Source of the DNA: Adiantum capillus-veneris | Lineage: Eukaryota > Streptophyta > Polypodiopsida > Polypodiales > Pteridaceae | NCBI GenBank assembly: GCA_014529385.2 | Contig: CM043971.1 | Location: 53,789,209-53,853,208, forward strand | DNA: 64,000 bases | Direction of reading: 5' to 3' | Shown: positions 45,027 to 57,599 of the stretch, piece after piece | How the letters are laid out: every line of letters starts with the position of its first letter | Numbering within the stretch: position 1 is the stretch's first letter | The notes under the pieces: model-generated | The model's database searches: none | Told to the model about the DNA's origin: nothing | Seen by the model: only the letters and a program-made list of their open reading frames with translations | Program-made: the position numbers and the translations under genes

Positions 45027-48000
45027 ATGGCTGGATCACAGGACACTGCTCTTTACAATATCAAGAAGCTGGATGGAACCAATTTCCCATTGTGGAAGAA
45101 GCAGATTTGGCACGTGTTGGTACAAAAGAAGCAGATAAAACCTATAAAGCTCAAGGGGATAAAACCAGAAGATATGGACGAAGATGAATGGAGCGAAATG
45201 GATGAATTGGCACTTTCTACCATTATGCTGACTTTGGCAGAAAGCGTTTACTTCAATGTAGCAGACGAGATGTCGGCTTATCAAGCATGGTTAAAGCTGA
45301 GTGATCTTTATGAGAAGCAGAGTGTAGCTTCACAGGTATACTAGCTTAAGAAGCTTGTTGACTTGAAGATGAAAGAAGGGACACCTATGTCCAATCATCT
45401 GAATGAATTCAACACAATCTATAGTCAGTTGTCAGCTCAAGGTGTCAAGTTTGATGAACCTGTTAGAGCTATGTTCCTGTTGATCACATTGCCGAAAAGT
45501 TGGGACACTTTTCGCACAGCTTTGAGTAATTCTGCACCTCCAGATGGTTTGAACATAGCAGGTGTAGAAGGAAGTCTGCTTACTGAAGAAACCAATAGAA
45601 AGACAATGGACAAAGGCAAAGGAACAGCCTTAGTTGTCAGGGGAAGGACCAAAGAAAAGTACAAAGGTGGAAAGAGGAATCAGTCTCGTAGCAAGTCCCG
45701 CAGTGCTAAAGGCAAGAGTGACATAGAATGCTACCATTGTGGCAAGAAGGGTCACATGAAAAGAGACTGCAGAGAATGGAAAGCAGAAAAAGGCAAAGAG
45801 AAAGCTGAAGACCATGGTGAGAAGAACAAGTCCTCAGTGAAGATTCAAGAAATAAATGTGACAAACACTGTTGCAGAGGATGACAGTCTAGTGTCAGGAG
45901 ACATCTACTTCTTGAAGAATACAATGGACTCAGCTCTTCTTACAGCATCTGATGGAAATGCATTGAGTGACTGGATTATAGACTCAGGGGCATCACTTCA
46001 TGTGTCTCCAAACAAGGAGTGGTTTACCTCTTATGTGACCACTAAAGATCATGTTCGGCTAGGCAATGGGCAGACATGTGAGATCTTAGGTGTTGGAGAT
46101 GTTCAATTGAAGTTTCAAAATGGCTCTTCTTTCACGCTGAATAATGTGAGACATGTTCCCGCAATTACAAAGAGCTTGATCAGCACAGGTTTACTTGATG
46201 ATGTTGGCTACGTCACCATTTTTGGACAAAACATGTGGAAGATATCCAAGGGTTCTATGACAATAGCACATGGAGTAAATTCTGGAGGACTTTACATGAT
46301 TTATGTATCAAATGTCTCTAAAAATGTAATCAATGTAACCGAGCAGCCGAATGTTTCTTTGTGGCATAGCCGGTTAGGACATATGTCCAAGAAGGGAATG
46401 GAAATCTTGTCTCGTTCTGGTTATTTGCCTGGCTTTTCATTTAATGATTTTGAATTCTGTGAACATTGTCTGTATGGTAAGCAAACACAGCAGCCACATA
46501 AGCATAGAAGCAGTAGAAGAGATACACAGTTGGCACTTGTTCATAGTGATTTGTGTGGACCTATGCCTAACCTATCTCTAGGGGGAGCTTCTTACTTTAT
46601 GACATTTATAGATGATTACTCGAGGAAAGTATGGGTTTACTTTCTCAAGCACAAGGATGAAGGTTTAGTGTTTTAAAAATGTTTGTGACACTTGTGGAGA
46701 GTCAGAGTGGCAAGAAGCTTAAATGCTTATGCACTGACAATGGTGGAGAGTATGTTTCAAAGGCCTTTTGTGAGTCAAAAGGTATAAAACGTGAACTTAC
46801 TGCTCCTTACAATCCTCCTCAAAATGGTGTTGCTGGAGGATGAATAGGACCATACAAGAGAAGGTCAGAAGTATGTTGTCTAATGCACAGCTGCCAAATG
46901 GGTTTTGGGCTGAAGCTGTATCAACAGTTGTTCATCTTGTAAATAGATCTCCTGGCAAGGTTTTGCAGAAGGATTTAGTGCCAGAGATGGTATGGTCAGG
47001 CAAAATGCCCTCATACAAGCATCTCAGAGTCTTTGGCTGTGAGGCATATACTCACGTTCCAAAGGAATTTAGGAACAAACTTGAGCCAAAGAGTAGAAAG
47101 TGCATCTTTCTAGGCTATGGTAATTCTGGTGAGATGGGGTATAGACTTTGGGATCCCGAATCCAGAAAGGTTGTCCGCAGCAATGATGTTTACTTTAATG
47201 AATCCAAATATCATTCTAAACCAGAGAGGGTTGAGGAGATTAGAAGAGTTGTCTTCCAAGAAGATGGACCTGCACGTGCAAGACAAAATGTCAGGGCTCA
47301 AGAGGAGTAAGGACAGGATAGAGTGGAACCACAGGTTGTGGCTAAGCCTGAGCCACCTATTGTGCGTAGATCTGGACATGTCACACGACCTCCTGATAGG
47401 TTTGTTCCATCTATGAACTATGTCATGTTGATTGATTGCAATGAGCCTTCATGTTACAAGGAAGCAGTGCAAATGAAGGACTCCGGGAATTGGCAATTGG
47501 CCATGCAGTCAGAGATGACAGCTCTGCATAAATACAAGACATGGAAGCTAGTTAAATTACCACAGGGCAAAAAGGCTCTACCTTGTAAATGGGTTTACAG
47601 GTATAAGATCACCGCTCATGATAGTCAGCCAAAGTACAAAGCAAGGCTTGTTGCCAAGGGCTTTAAGCAAGAACAAGGCATTGACTTTGATGAAGTCTTC
47701 TCTTCGGTGGTCAAGATGACTACATTGAGATGCTTTCTTGCATTGGTTGCCATATTAGATTTGGTGTTGCACCAAATGGATGTCAAGACAGCGTTCTTGC
47801 ATGGTGATTTAGATGTGGAAATTTACATGCAGCAGCCAGAAGGGTTTGTTGAGAAAGGCAAGGAAGATTGGGTATGCCAGTTGTTAAAGAGTCTTTATGG
47901 CTTAAAACAATCACCGAGGGCATGGTACCATAAATTCCACAAGTTTATGCTTTCTCAAGGCTACAAACGTAGTGAGTTCGATCATTGTCTATATACAAAG

Positions 48001-48983
48001 AAGGCTAAGGATGGTAGTTGGCTGCTCCTTATTTTGTATGTGGATGACATGTTGATTGCTGGCAAGCACTTGGAAGAAATTTCAGCTTTGAAGTCAAAGA
48101 TGGCAAAATCATTTGACATGAAAGACATGGGTGAGGCAAGTCATATACTTGGTATGCGCATTGAGAGAGACAGATCAAAGAAGTTGATTTGGTTATCTCA
48201 AACAGAGTATATTGACAAGGTTTTGCAACGTTTCAATATGGAGAAGGGAAAGGCATTGAGTGTTCCATTGCCACCATATGTGAAACTTAGCAAACAAGAT
48301 TGTCCTGTGTCTGAGGAAGAACAGGCTGAAATGGATAAGATTCCATATGCGTCTGCAGTGGGTAGTTTGATGTATGCAATGATTGCTACTCGCCCAGACA
48401 TTGCATTTGCAGTGGGAGTAGTAAGTCGATACATGTCAAACCCAGGCAAGAAACATTGGGGGGCAGTGAAAGGAATATTGAGATACCTGAAAGCTACAAA
48501 GAGTATGCGTATATGCTATGGGAGTCAGGAGCTAAGTGTAAAGGGTTTTACAGACTCAGATTATGCAGGTGACTTAGACAACCGAAGGTCACGTCAGGGT
48601 ATGTCTTTACATTGGTTGGTGGAGCAGTATCATGGCGTTCTAGATTACAAGATTGTGTTACTCAATCTACTACAGAGGCTGAATATGTTGCAGCATCAGA
48701 GGCATGCAAAGAATCAATTTGGCTTAATCGACTAGTAACAGATTTGGGAATCAAAGAAGAGATGCCTGTGTTATATTGTGATAGTCAAAGTGCTATACAA
48801 TTGGCTCGCAATCCAGTTTATCACTCAAAGACAAAGCATGTGGATGTGAAGTATCATTTCATGAGGGAAATGCTCGAGGATAAGCAACTTCAGCTTGTCA
48901 AAGTTCACACCACAGAAAATCCTGCTGATCTACTTACAAAAGGACTTCCCTCAGAGATCTTTGCGCATTTCGCAAGCAGTTAG
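45027..48983 (+). pseudogene. Gag-Pol of copia element F
   Basis: Gag starts MAGSQDTALYNIKKLDG with a UBN2-like core, and has one knuckle CYHCGKKGHMKRDC (45729-45770). Protease WIIDSGASLHVS is near 45980. GAG-pre-integrase LWHSRLGHMSKKGME is near 46360; integrase then runs to about 47000. RT has Y-V-D-D at 48037-48048. RNase H includes YCDSQSAIQLARNPVYHSKTKHVD. Lesions are few: a stop at 45342, frameshifts near 46670, 46840 and 48620, and a stop at 47308. Its catalytic motifs are intact. Confidence 0.92.
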
Positions 48984-49072
48984 GTGTAGGGTAGTACATC
49001 ACTTCTCTACATCTCTTGTATATTAGCTTGTATAGTAGCTTCTCTCACACTTAAAGTACCACATTGGACTTT

Positions 49073-49083
49073 AAGTGGGAGGT
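49073..49083 (+). promoter_or_regulatory. Polypurine tract of copia element F
   Basis: AAGTGGGAGGT before TGTTGGGG. The same tract occurs in copia H at 57508. Confidence 0.8.
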
Positions 49084-49264
49084 TGTTGGGGTATAAAGCC
49101 CAATGTGGTCGCCCAGGTAAGTGGGCGGGCCGCCAGGTATGTACACATATTCTTTTGTTAAAACCTAATAAGAACTCACTATGCTCTACACATTACAGTA
49201 GAGCGATATCGTCGTGGTCTTCTTCTCGCACTCTCTCTCGCGTCGCACTTCCACTCGTACTCCA
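49084..49264 (+). mobile_element. 3' LTR of copia element F
   Basis: TGTTGGGGTATAAAGCC to CGTACTCCA, about 181 bp, after which Gag of E resumes (LKATVFKNMDLE). The right end is set by that resumption. Confidence 0.6.
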
Positions 49265-49680
49265 TCTCAAAGCCACTGTCTTCAAAAATATGGATTTGGA
49301 GAGCAAAAAAACAACTTTGTGCGGGTTTATTTGAGGATATGGCGGAGTATGTTAACTCCTAAAGGCCTCGCACCACATCTGCGGTCATACACCATACCAT
49401 GGTGGCTTCAAGAATCAATTTCCAACAAGGGGATAAGAGAAATCTTAAGGCCATGGAAAGCAAGGACCATAGTGAGCCTAGGGGGAAGGACACCATCCAG
49501 AAGTCTCCCAAAGCCAACTTCAACAACAACAAAGCCAAGGAGAAGGGAGTTCATAAAGGAAAAAATAAACTCTCTCCTATGAAGAGCTAGAACGTTATTG
49601 AAACGATAACCATTGTTACAAGTGCAGGGAGCAAGGGCATGCCTATCGTGCTTGCCCCCACAAAAACACACGTAATGAGC
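49265..49680 (+). pseudogene. Gag of element E, C-terminal part with zinc knuckle
   Basis: The chromovirus Gag resumes after the copia insertion with LKATVFKNMDLE and a frameshifted INFQQGDKRNLKAMESKD. A nucleocapsid knuckle CYKCREQGHAYRAC follows at about 49615-49656. Confidence 0.7.
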
Positions 49681-49769
49681 CTCCTAGATCTTCCATAGTC
49701 CAAAGTTCAAGAAGAGGATGCTTATCACAAAGGATCTCCTCTATGTTATGCTTGGAGAAAGGTAAAAGA

Positions 49770-50127
49770 ACATGACGCTTTTATTCTTTTTGACCCTAGT
49801 TCTACTCACAACTTCATATCCACGCAGCTGGCCACCATGCTAGACATCCAAGCCTATGTGATTGGAGATGTCCTACTTGTTGGATGGTGCTTTCAAGGGA
49901 CAAGAAGTCTCAGCCACTCCCTTAATTGGGAACTTGAGGCTCCATGTCCAAAGCTATGTGGACAAGTAGGATTTCTTCATCTCTCCTCTCAAGCATGAGG
50001 ATGTAATCCTAGGGGCACCATGGTTTGATCACACAACTGCCAATGTTAAATTCCCTAAAAGAAAAATCTACTTTAGGTACATGGAAAAAGATATGTACAT
50101 AGATGCTAAGGAGTCGAGTAGCACCAT
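49770..50127 (+). pseudogene. Protease of element E
   Basis: LFDPSSTHNFIS contains the active-site position, D-P-S-S (49792-49803) where D-S/T-G-S/A is expected. A frameshifted LGAPWFDHTTANV is the second conserved motif. The coding sequence is then cut by element G at 50133. Confidence 0.65.
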
Positions 50128-50132
50128 ACCCA

Positions 50133-51458
50133 TGTGAGTGCGCGAATGTGGTGCGTGTGTGAAGAGTGAGAAGGGGAGAGAGAGAGAGTACACAGGATGT
50201 GGGTGGAGCTCCAAAATCTCACTGTATGAGCACAATGTGGGAATTAAGTGAGAGCTCCTTATTCTTTGTATGTATAAAGAATAAGGAGATAAATGTGGGT
50301 GGTCGGACACTGGCCAATGGACACGGACAAAGCACAGTGAGGCACACCGCCTTTACCTAACATTCTCCCACTAAAGGCTGTGTGCCAATAAGTGGTGAGA
50401 AGACTATCCTACAACTAGTATATACAAGAGGTGAGAGAAGACGACTCTCAACCTATGCCCGCTGGCTCACTCCAAACACAGTGCATCTGTGACCACTGCC
50501 TAGCAAACTGGCTCACTCGTGACCAAGTAGCTCTATGGACATGTACCTATCCAAAAAAATTGCAACCTTGTAAACCTGCTACCTACAAGCTATGGCTAGC
50601 TCAAACTGTATCCGCATAATGCATACATAGCATGAAACTACACAAAATCGTGCTAAAAAAGCTCTCTGAAATGCCCCACACAGTCAAACAATGTGCATAA
50701 GGCCGCATCCGAATGTGTAACGATTTGAAAGTCACATCCCAAAGTATCACTTGCATACACAAAAACAAGATGAATTCTCTCTCAAATAGCACGAACAGTG
50801 TGCCATACATAGCCAGAAATGCAAACCGCATCACTCTCTACACTGTAGGAATCAAATTGCAAAACTTCAATATGTCGAGATTGTGACAGGCTATAGTAAA
50901 AAATTTAGCGCTCAGAATTTCAAAATTCTAATATGACTAGTGGGTAGACTCCTAGATCACATGTATCCGAGTCCGAGTGTGAGAGATATGCCAAAAACCT
51001 TCGTTTTTGATCCAAAAATGCAGCATACACTTATTCATGTTGCACCTGCTGTAATTTAAAGAAAAATTTCAGAAAATGGACATCACCATCGAGTCTAGAA
51101 TGTGCCAAAACCCCAACCTAGACTCCTAGATCATATCCATCTGACTCCGTGTGACGGAGATAGTCAAAAAACACTATTTCGGGACATCAAAAACGAGCTG
51201 CAACACTTTTTGTTTCTGCTCTTTTTCTACAAAATTCATCAATGGCTTGCTACACAAGCTCTATAAAAGATGAATATACATGCCTAAGCTGAGATCTAAC
51301 ACCGTTGAGCTAGTATATCCACTGCTGTCGAGCTCAAGCCGCCATAGCCAAGCTTTGTCGCTTTTGTCTCACCGGGAAACCGTAGCACGTGTGTCGCCAA
51401 AGCTCTGATTTCAATTTTGAGTGTGTGAATGCGGTGCGTGTGCAGAGAGTGAGAAGGG

Positions 51459-51551
<93 letters not shown>

Positions 51552-51720
51552 CATGATGTGGGTGGAGCTCCCAAATCTCATTGTATGAGCGTAATGTGAG
51601 AATTAAGTGAGAGCTCCTTATTCTTTATATGTATAAAGATAAGGAGATAAATGTGGGCGGCTGGACACTGGCTGGCGGACACAAGAAAATCACGGTGATG
51701 CACATCGCCTTTACCCAACA
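50133..51720 (-). mobile_element. Element G: small non-autonomous LTR retrotransposon, minus strand
   Basis: Two direct repeats, 50133-50362 (230 bp) and 51416-51720 (305 bp, longer by a GA tract), flank about 1.05 kb without coding capacity. On the minus strand the repeats start TGTT. A purine-rich AGTGGGAGAA lies before the left repeat (PPT at about 50363-50377), and AAATCAGAGCTTTGG after the right one is a degenerate initiator-Met PBS. Flanks ACCCA (50128-50132) and ACCCG (51721-51725) fit a TSD with one change. Size and lack of genes suggest a TRIM or short LARD. Confidence 0.78.
51463..51547. repeat. (GA)n microsatellite in the right LTR of G
   Basis: About 85 bp of GA. The left LTR has only a short GA run at the same place (about 50177-50187). 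Confidence 0.95.
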
Positions 51721-53060
51721 ACCCGTTGTATATAAGCAAGATTTTGGTGAGTCAATAAAGAGCTCTATTTCCATGTACATGATTTTTGTTAAAGATCAAA
51801 AGGAATTAGAGTTATCTAATTTTCTAGATGGATTCCAAGATGGTTTTATTGACGACATTCCTTGTGAGCTACCTCCCAAACGAGGGGATTCTGACCATGC
51901 AATTGAGCTTCTTCCAGGAAGCTCACCGCCTAATAAACCTCCTTATCAAGTTTCTCAAGCTCAACAAAAGGAGATTATGCGGCAAGTGCATGGGTTGGTT
52001 GAGAAAGACATGGTTAGGACTAGCTCATCTCCATTTTGTTCACGAGCTCTATTACTGCAAAAGAAAGATGGCACATATCGTATGTGTGTCGACTATAGAG
52101 CACTAAATAGGACCACTATCAAGAATAGGTTTCCCATTCCATGGGTAGAAGACCTATTTGATAAGCTATAGGGGTCGACCTATTTCAGTAGGATTGACAT
52201 AAAAAGTGGCTATCATCAAATAAGGATAGTTAATCAAGACATTGTAAAGACCGCATTTTGCACTACGTTTGGTATTTATGAGTACATTGTCATGCCTTTT
52301 GGCTTGATCAATGCACTAGCCACATTCAACCGTTTGATGGAGAAGCTATTCAGGACTCATTGAAGCTTTACTAGAGTGTTCTTTGATGATATAATCATCT
52401 ACTCTAATTCATTAAACAAACATAAGCAACACCTCCAGGTAATATTTCAAGTTTTACGAGAGAATAATTTTTATATAAATTGAAAGAAAAGTGATTTTTT
52501 CTTACAAGAGATTCAATACTAAGAAGCTTTATAGATATGTGTGGATACTATAGACGCTTCATAGAAAAGTTCTCACAAATTGCGGGACCATTACATGACT
52601 TAACAAAAAAAAACATTAGGTATATATGGTCCACCAAGGAGAACAATGCTTTTGAAAAGCTTAAAGAGAAGCTTATCTCTCAACCTATGCTTACACTGTC
52701 GGATCTCTTGAAGCCATTTGAGGTCCAATGCGATGCCGTGATGATTGCCTTGGAGCTGTTTTGCTCCAAGAAGGGCACACCATAGCCTATGAAAGTCGAA
52801 GGCTCGACCTTGTTGAGCAAGCTCTAGGTATATATGAGAAGGAAGTCTTAGCAGCTCTACATGCTCTAGACTCGTGGAAGCACTATTTATTGGGGACTCC
52901 TTTCATTCTGCGAACGGATCACCAAAGCCTTAAGTACTTCATGATGCAGACCAAGCTCTCCAACAAACAAATGAGGTGGGAAAATTTCCATTTGCAATTC
53001 CATTTTTATATTGCTCACATTGCTGGCAAGCATAATCAAGTAGCCGGTATCCATAGCAAC
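51721..53060 (+). pseudogene. Reverse transcriptase and RNase H of element E
   Basis: Reads PVVYKQDFGES, then RT with [36 protein letters not shown] and catalytic F-F-D-D. RNase H follows (FEVQCDA, TIAYESRRLD, LRTDHQSLKYF). Stops at 52169 and 52361 and frameshifts near 52490 and 52740 break it. Confidence 0.85.
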
Positions 53061-53079
53061 TCACAATGATCTATCTTCT

Positions 53080-54528
53080 ATGGTAGATGAGTATGCTATC
53101 GATCCCGATTTTAAAGATGTGATTTCAGCCCTTGCACTAGGGAAGAAGGAAGAACCATTTACCTTACAAGATGGTTATCTTCTCTATGGAAATAGGCTAT
53201 GTGTTACGAACGCACTACATGAGAAAGTAATGTATGAATCTCATGCTCCTCCTTATGGGGGGCATAGAGGGATTCAATATACCCTAAGAGGGATAAAAAC
53301 ATACATCTATTGGTGTGCCATGAAAGCAAACATACAAGAGTATGTTTTAAAATGTTTGGTATACCAAAAGACGAAGTTTGATAGAGGGAAGGAAGTTGGA
53401 TTGCTTCAACCTTTGCCAATCCCTAATTCACCATGGGAGAGCATATCTATGGATTTTATCTTTAAATTGCCCTAGTCTATCCATGGGAATATAGGAATAT
53501 GGACAATAGTGGACAGGCTTAGCAAACAAGCACATTTCATACCCGTAAAAAAGACTATCAAGGCCCATCAAATGGCAACCCTCTTTATATCACAAATCTT
53601 CAAGTACCACGGCTTTCCAACGTCCATAGTGTCGGATAGAGATCCTAGAATGACCAGTAATTTTTGGAAGGGTCTCTTTGAGAATTTATCTACAAGGCTA
53701 AACTTCTCGTCGGCCTATCACCCGCAAACGGATGGCCAAAGTGAAATAGCTAACCTAACAATTCTTGATCTACTAAAAGGCTATGTCACAGAAGTAGATC
53801 AAAAGTCCCAATGGGAGAAGTACTTACCTTTAGTGGGGTATGCTTACAATGACACTGTACATACTTCCACGGGAAAAGCACCTTTTGAGGTGATTGAGGG
53901 AAGATAAAAAAGTCCCCTGCTACTCAAAGTACATGGGAAGATCTTTGTTGCAGATGAATATAGCTGAGACCTGCAAGAATCTTTCCAAAAGATTAAGGAT
54001 GCTATATCCATCTCTCAGCAAAGGCAAAAGGTTGCTGTTGATAAGAACAAAAGAACTCTAGCCTATAAACAAAATGATTGGGTCTTGCTTAAGTCTCCCA
54101 AGGCTCGATTAAGGCATGGGATGGGCAAGAATCCTACGGGACACCAAAAGTACTATGCTAAGTTAGCAAAAAGGTACTATGGTCCCTTTCATATTCTTAG
54201 GCTGATCAATGAGATGGTATATCAGCTCAAGTTGCCCAACCATTGGCTCATACACAATGCTCATGTGAGCCTACTAAAGCCTTACAAAGGAGAGCCACCT
54301 CAAGAAGCAACCATTGAAGACCCATCGAAGATCGAGGACCAAGAAGAGGTGTTGCAGCCTGAGTCCATTCTCCGACACGAAGTTAAGGTATTGAGAGGCG
54401 ATAAGACTATCCATCGATATCTTATCAAGTTTAAAAATTATCCTTTTGAAGATGCTAGATGGATGCAAGGCATACAATTAAAAGATAACCTAAGCCTTGT
54501 CAATGCTTACAATGATTCCCTAGAGTAA
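53080..54528 (+). pseudogene. Integrase and chromodomain of element E
   Basis: H2C2 site: ESHAPPYGGHRG and KCLVYQ, where the second Cys is replaced by Tyr. The core has ISMDFIFKLP, VSDRDPRM and DGQSEIANL, with the usual chromovirus spacing. After frameshifts at about 53905-54085 the C-terminal domain (GPFHILRLINEMVYQLKLP) leads to a chromodomain (about 54361-54500; ILRHEVKVLRGDK, YLIKFKNYPFEDARWM). In chromoviruses this domain directs integration to marked chromatin. Confidence 0.87.
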
Positions 54529-54816
54529 GCAAATGTAAATATGTATAAATGAACAAAGTTTTTGTCTTATAATATTCTCTTTTTCTTTATTGAGCACAAA
54601 TGTTAAGAAGTATGCATGCTTAGGATCATGTGTGTGGAGACGACGTCTCCCAAACACCAAGTAGAGCTTGTCACTCTACTATGGAAGATTCATCCGGACT
54701 AATGTGCAGACATGCTTGTGGCAACTAAGGCTCTCAAGCACCAAATGGACTAATGACTAGGCTTTATCTTCTCTATCTCATAGTTAAAAAAGACTATGAT
54801 TTCAAGAGAGAGGTAA

Positions 54817-55049
54817 TGTCATAAAAACTAATATCTAAGTGGGGTGGTGAGAAGGCCTCAATGCCCAGGTCTGTGAGGGCGTCCGGAGGTGTGTAGAGAG
54901 TAAGAGAAGATAGATGGGACAATAGTGAGAGAGCGTAGGTGGTTGTCCGTGATCTGAAGCAACAAAATATTTGTCAAGCTGATGAGCTTGCGATGGAGGT
55001 GGCCGAGGGTAGGGCAGTGGCTACCGAGAATTGAAGCCCATCACAAACG

Positions 55050-55086
<37 letters not shown>

Positions 55087-56104
55087 TACACACATACACA
55101 CATACACAGGCGGAGTAGATTGCGCAATGATTCTCACTTGTCAAGTTCCTCCTCATATTGCCCTCATGGTGTGCCTGAAGCCTATTGGTTGGCCACCCAG
55201 TAGGAGATTTGATTAATTGATTTTGCATTTATCAAGCCCTCTCTCTCAAAGGGTAAAGAGAGACACTTGTCCCAAGGCTACCCTTGTTGCTTGTAATGCC
55301 TTCTGCTTGTGATTGGCTAGGCCTGGAGGGGTCCAATGAGCTTCAAGCATGAGCTACAAGCGGGGGTTGACCAAGCAAGCTAGGGGGTTGCTTAGGGGGT
55401 ATACTCACCCACACACACACTCACAAACACTCTCATTGTGCTAAGCAAAGTGCAAGAGCTCCCTCTCCTTCTCCAAGCAAGTAGAGGTTGAGAGCCTAAA
55501 CCAACACTCTTGGCTATGGAGTGCAAATCCAACCAAGAGCCATGCTTCAATGTTTAAGCTTTCCATCTCCTTCTTCTTCATTGCTATCCTATTATTTATG
55601 CTAGCAAGAGGAGTTATGATAAGTGAAGAACTAATTCTTTCTCCTATGAAATGTTTCTTCTTCTTCTTCCCTATCCTCATTCCCCGCTAGCTCTCTCCAC
55701 CTTCGAAGGTGTTTGAGGTCTTGGGACTGAGGCTTGGGATAGTTATAACTTTCTTCAAGTTTATGTTATGTTTGTGATGCATGAAGCTTTCCATCTTCAT
55801 TGCATCACCTAGGTCATAAGGAACACAAAGATTGTATTGTAACAAGTCTCTCTTAATGGGAGAAATCATAATACAAATGCCTATTGGAGGGGGAACCGGT
55901 TCCACATAAATCCGGTCCTCAATTGTTGTCATGTTCTCTAAATTCTCTCTCTTGCAAAAGTATTGTTCATGCCAAGTTAGCTAATTGCTATGATTATGTT
56001 GCTATCTTCAATTATGTTCACCCGCTATGCTCACAAAGTCATTTCTCAAAAGTACTCTCATTAATTTCCGCTACTCTCAAGTTAAATAGGCCAATTCCAT
56101 TACA
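54817..56104 (+). mobile_element. 3' LTR of element E
   Basis: Starts TGTCATAAAAACTAATATC after the purine run TTCAAGAGAGAGGTAA. The middle and right parts align with the 5' LTR (TTGGGACTGAGGCT, GGAACACAAAGATTG, AATCCGGTCCTCAA). Contains a CT tract at about 55052-55082. The right end (TTACA at about 56104) is provisional. Confidence 0.7.
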
Positions 56105-57518
56105 AAACATGCAAAAAGATAATTCTGGCAAAGGAAAAAGTACGGTAAAGATTGAGGAGCTCAATGTGATTGAGTCTCCCATAGCTACCACTGGAGTAAA
56201 GGATGCTCCTCTTCTAGTGATGATCATTATGCCAACAGAGATTCATGCAAAGGTGACAACAGATCCCTTATATGTTCTCATTTTCACTTCAGATCTCACT
56301 CCAGATGCTTTGGTTGCACAGGATGAGGTTATTCACAAAATTGGATTCTTGATTCTGGTGCAAGTTTTAATGTCACACGACATAGAGAGTGGTTTTCCTC
56401 TTATACATTCATGCATGGAATAGTCAAGCTTGGTAATTCCTATGAGATTGACATTATTGGCATTGGTGATGTGAAACTTTAGATGCATAATGACACTACT
56501 TTTGTGTTGCAGAATATCAGACATGTGCCCAAGCTTACAAAGATCTTGATTTCTATAGGGCAATTGGATGATCTTGGATACACTACAGTTATTGGTAATT
56601 GTTCTTGGCTGATCCACAACAACAACCTTGTCACGATGAAAGGTCATAAAAACGGATCCCTGTACTCTATGTTTGTTTTGAGTGTCGATGAACACTCTAT
56701 CTATGTTGCGAGATGCAATCTATTGAGTTGTGGCATAGCCGGCTAGGGCATATTAGCCAAAAGGTAATGAAAACACTTCAGCATTTTGGCTACTTACCTC
56801 TGTTAGATTACACGGACTTTCCATTGTGTGAGCATTGTCTATATGGCAAACAGACTAGGTTGACATCTTCGCCATTGAACAAGAAACTATGCGAACCCCT
56901 AGACTTAGTGCACAATGATTTGTGTGGTCCAATGCCACATAAAACTCTAGGGGGGGCAAACTACTTTCTCACATTCATAGATGATTCTACCAAAAAGGTG
57001 TGGGTGTAGGTTACACGGATGCGGATTATGCGGGTTGTGTGGATCATAGAAGATCCACATCTGGCTATGTGTTCATGTTTGCAGGAGCAACTATCTCTTG
57101 AAGATCGTGTCTCCAAGACTGCACGTCTTTATCTACCACTGAAGTAGAACATTTTGCTACATCTGATGTAAGCAATGAAGCCATATGGTTAGCTCGGACG
57201 AGCTTCTAGTACTACATTGTGATAGTCAGAGTGCCATTGCTTTGGAAAAGAATTCGATGTTTCACTCAAAGTAGAAACACATAGAGGTTAGATACCATGT
57301 CATACGAGATGCATTGGCTGGCAAGTGCATCAAGCTTGTCAAGGTTCACACTCATGACAAACCCGCAGATGCTCTCATGAAGAGCCTAGCATCGGAGCAA
57401 TTTACACATTGCATAGAACTTATGGTGTAGGATGAAGCCTAGGTGATGCTTCATCAACTTTGTATAGGCTAGCTATACTGATGCCACCATTGGCCACCAT
57501 GACCTTCAAGTGGGAGGT
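56105..57518 (+). pseudogene. Element H: copia fragment with large internal deletion
   Basis: The same family type as F but more diverged. Gag C-terminus (KGKSTVKIEELNV), protease region, GAG-pre-integrase (LWHSRLGHISQKVMKT in shifted frame) and integrase start are read to about 57005. The sequence then jumps straight to RNase H ([19 protein letters not shown]), so most of integrase and all of RT are missing. It ends in PPT AAGTGGGAGGT and an LTR-like TTTTGGGGTGTAGG at 57519. Confidence 0.82.
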
Positions 57519-57599
57519 TTTTGGGGTGTAGGCCAGGTGCATAGACACGATTGTTCAACCCATGCACACAGGCGTCCCGGAGTACGCCATCTAGGAGGG

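Larger units (their letters stand above)
44076..49264 (+). mobile_element. Element F: Ty1/copia retrotransposon (Tork/Tnt1-like) inside gag of E
   Basis: Gag, protease, integrase, RT and RNase H occur in copia order, ending in a PPT and a short 3' LTR. The left boundary is uncertain: no sequence matching the 3' LTR is found before gag, so the 5' LTR seems lost or replaced. TCTCA at 44071-44075 and 49265-49269 could be the target duplication, but without a matching left LTR this is weak. Confidence 0.75.
41112..56104 (+). mobile_element. Element E: chromodomain Ty3/gypsy retrotransposon (chromovirus), interrupted twice
   Basis: LTR-like sequences beginning TGTCATAAAAACTAATATC flank gag, protease, RT, RNase H, integrase and a chromodomain. 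Copia element F splits gag, and the small element G splits the region between protease and RT. The two LTRs are only about 70% alike by eye, and no TSD is evident, so the element is old or a mosaic of two related insertions. Confidence 0.82.
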
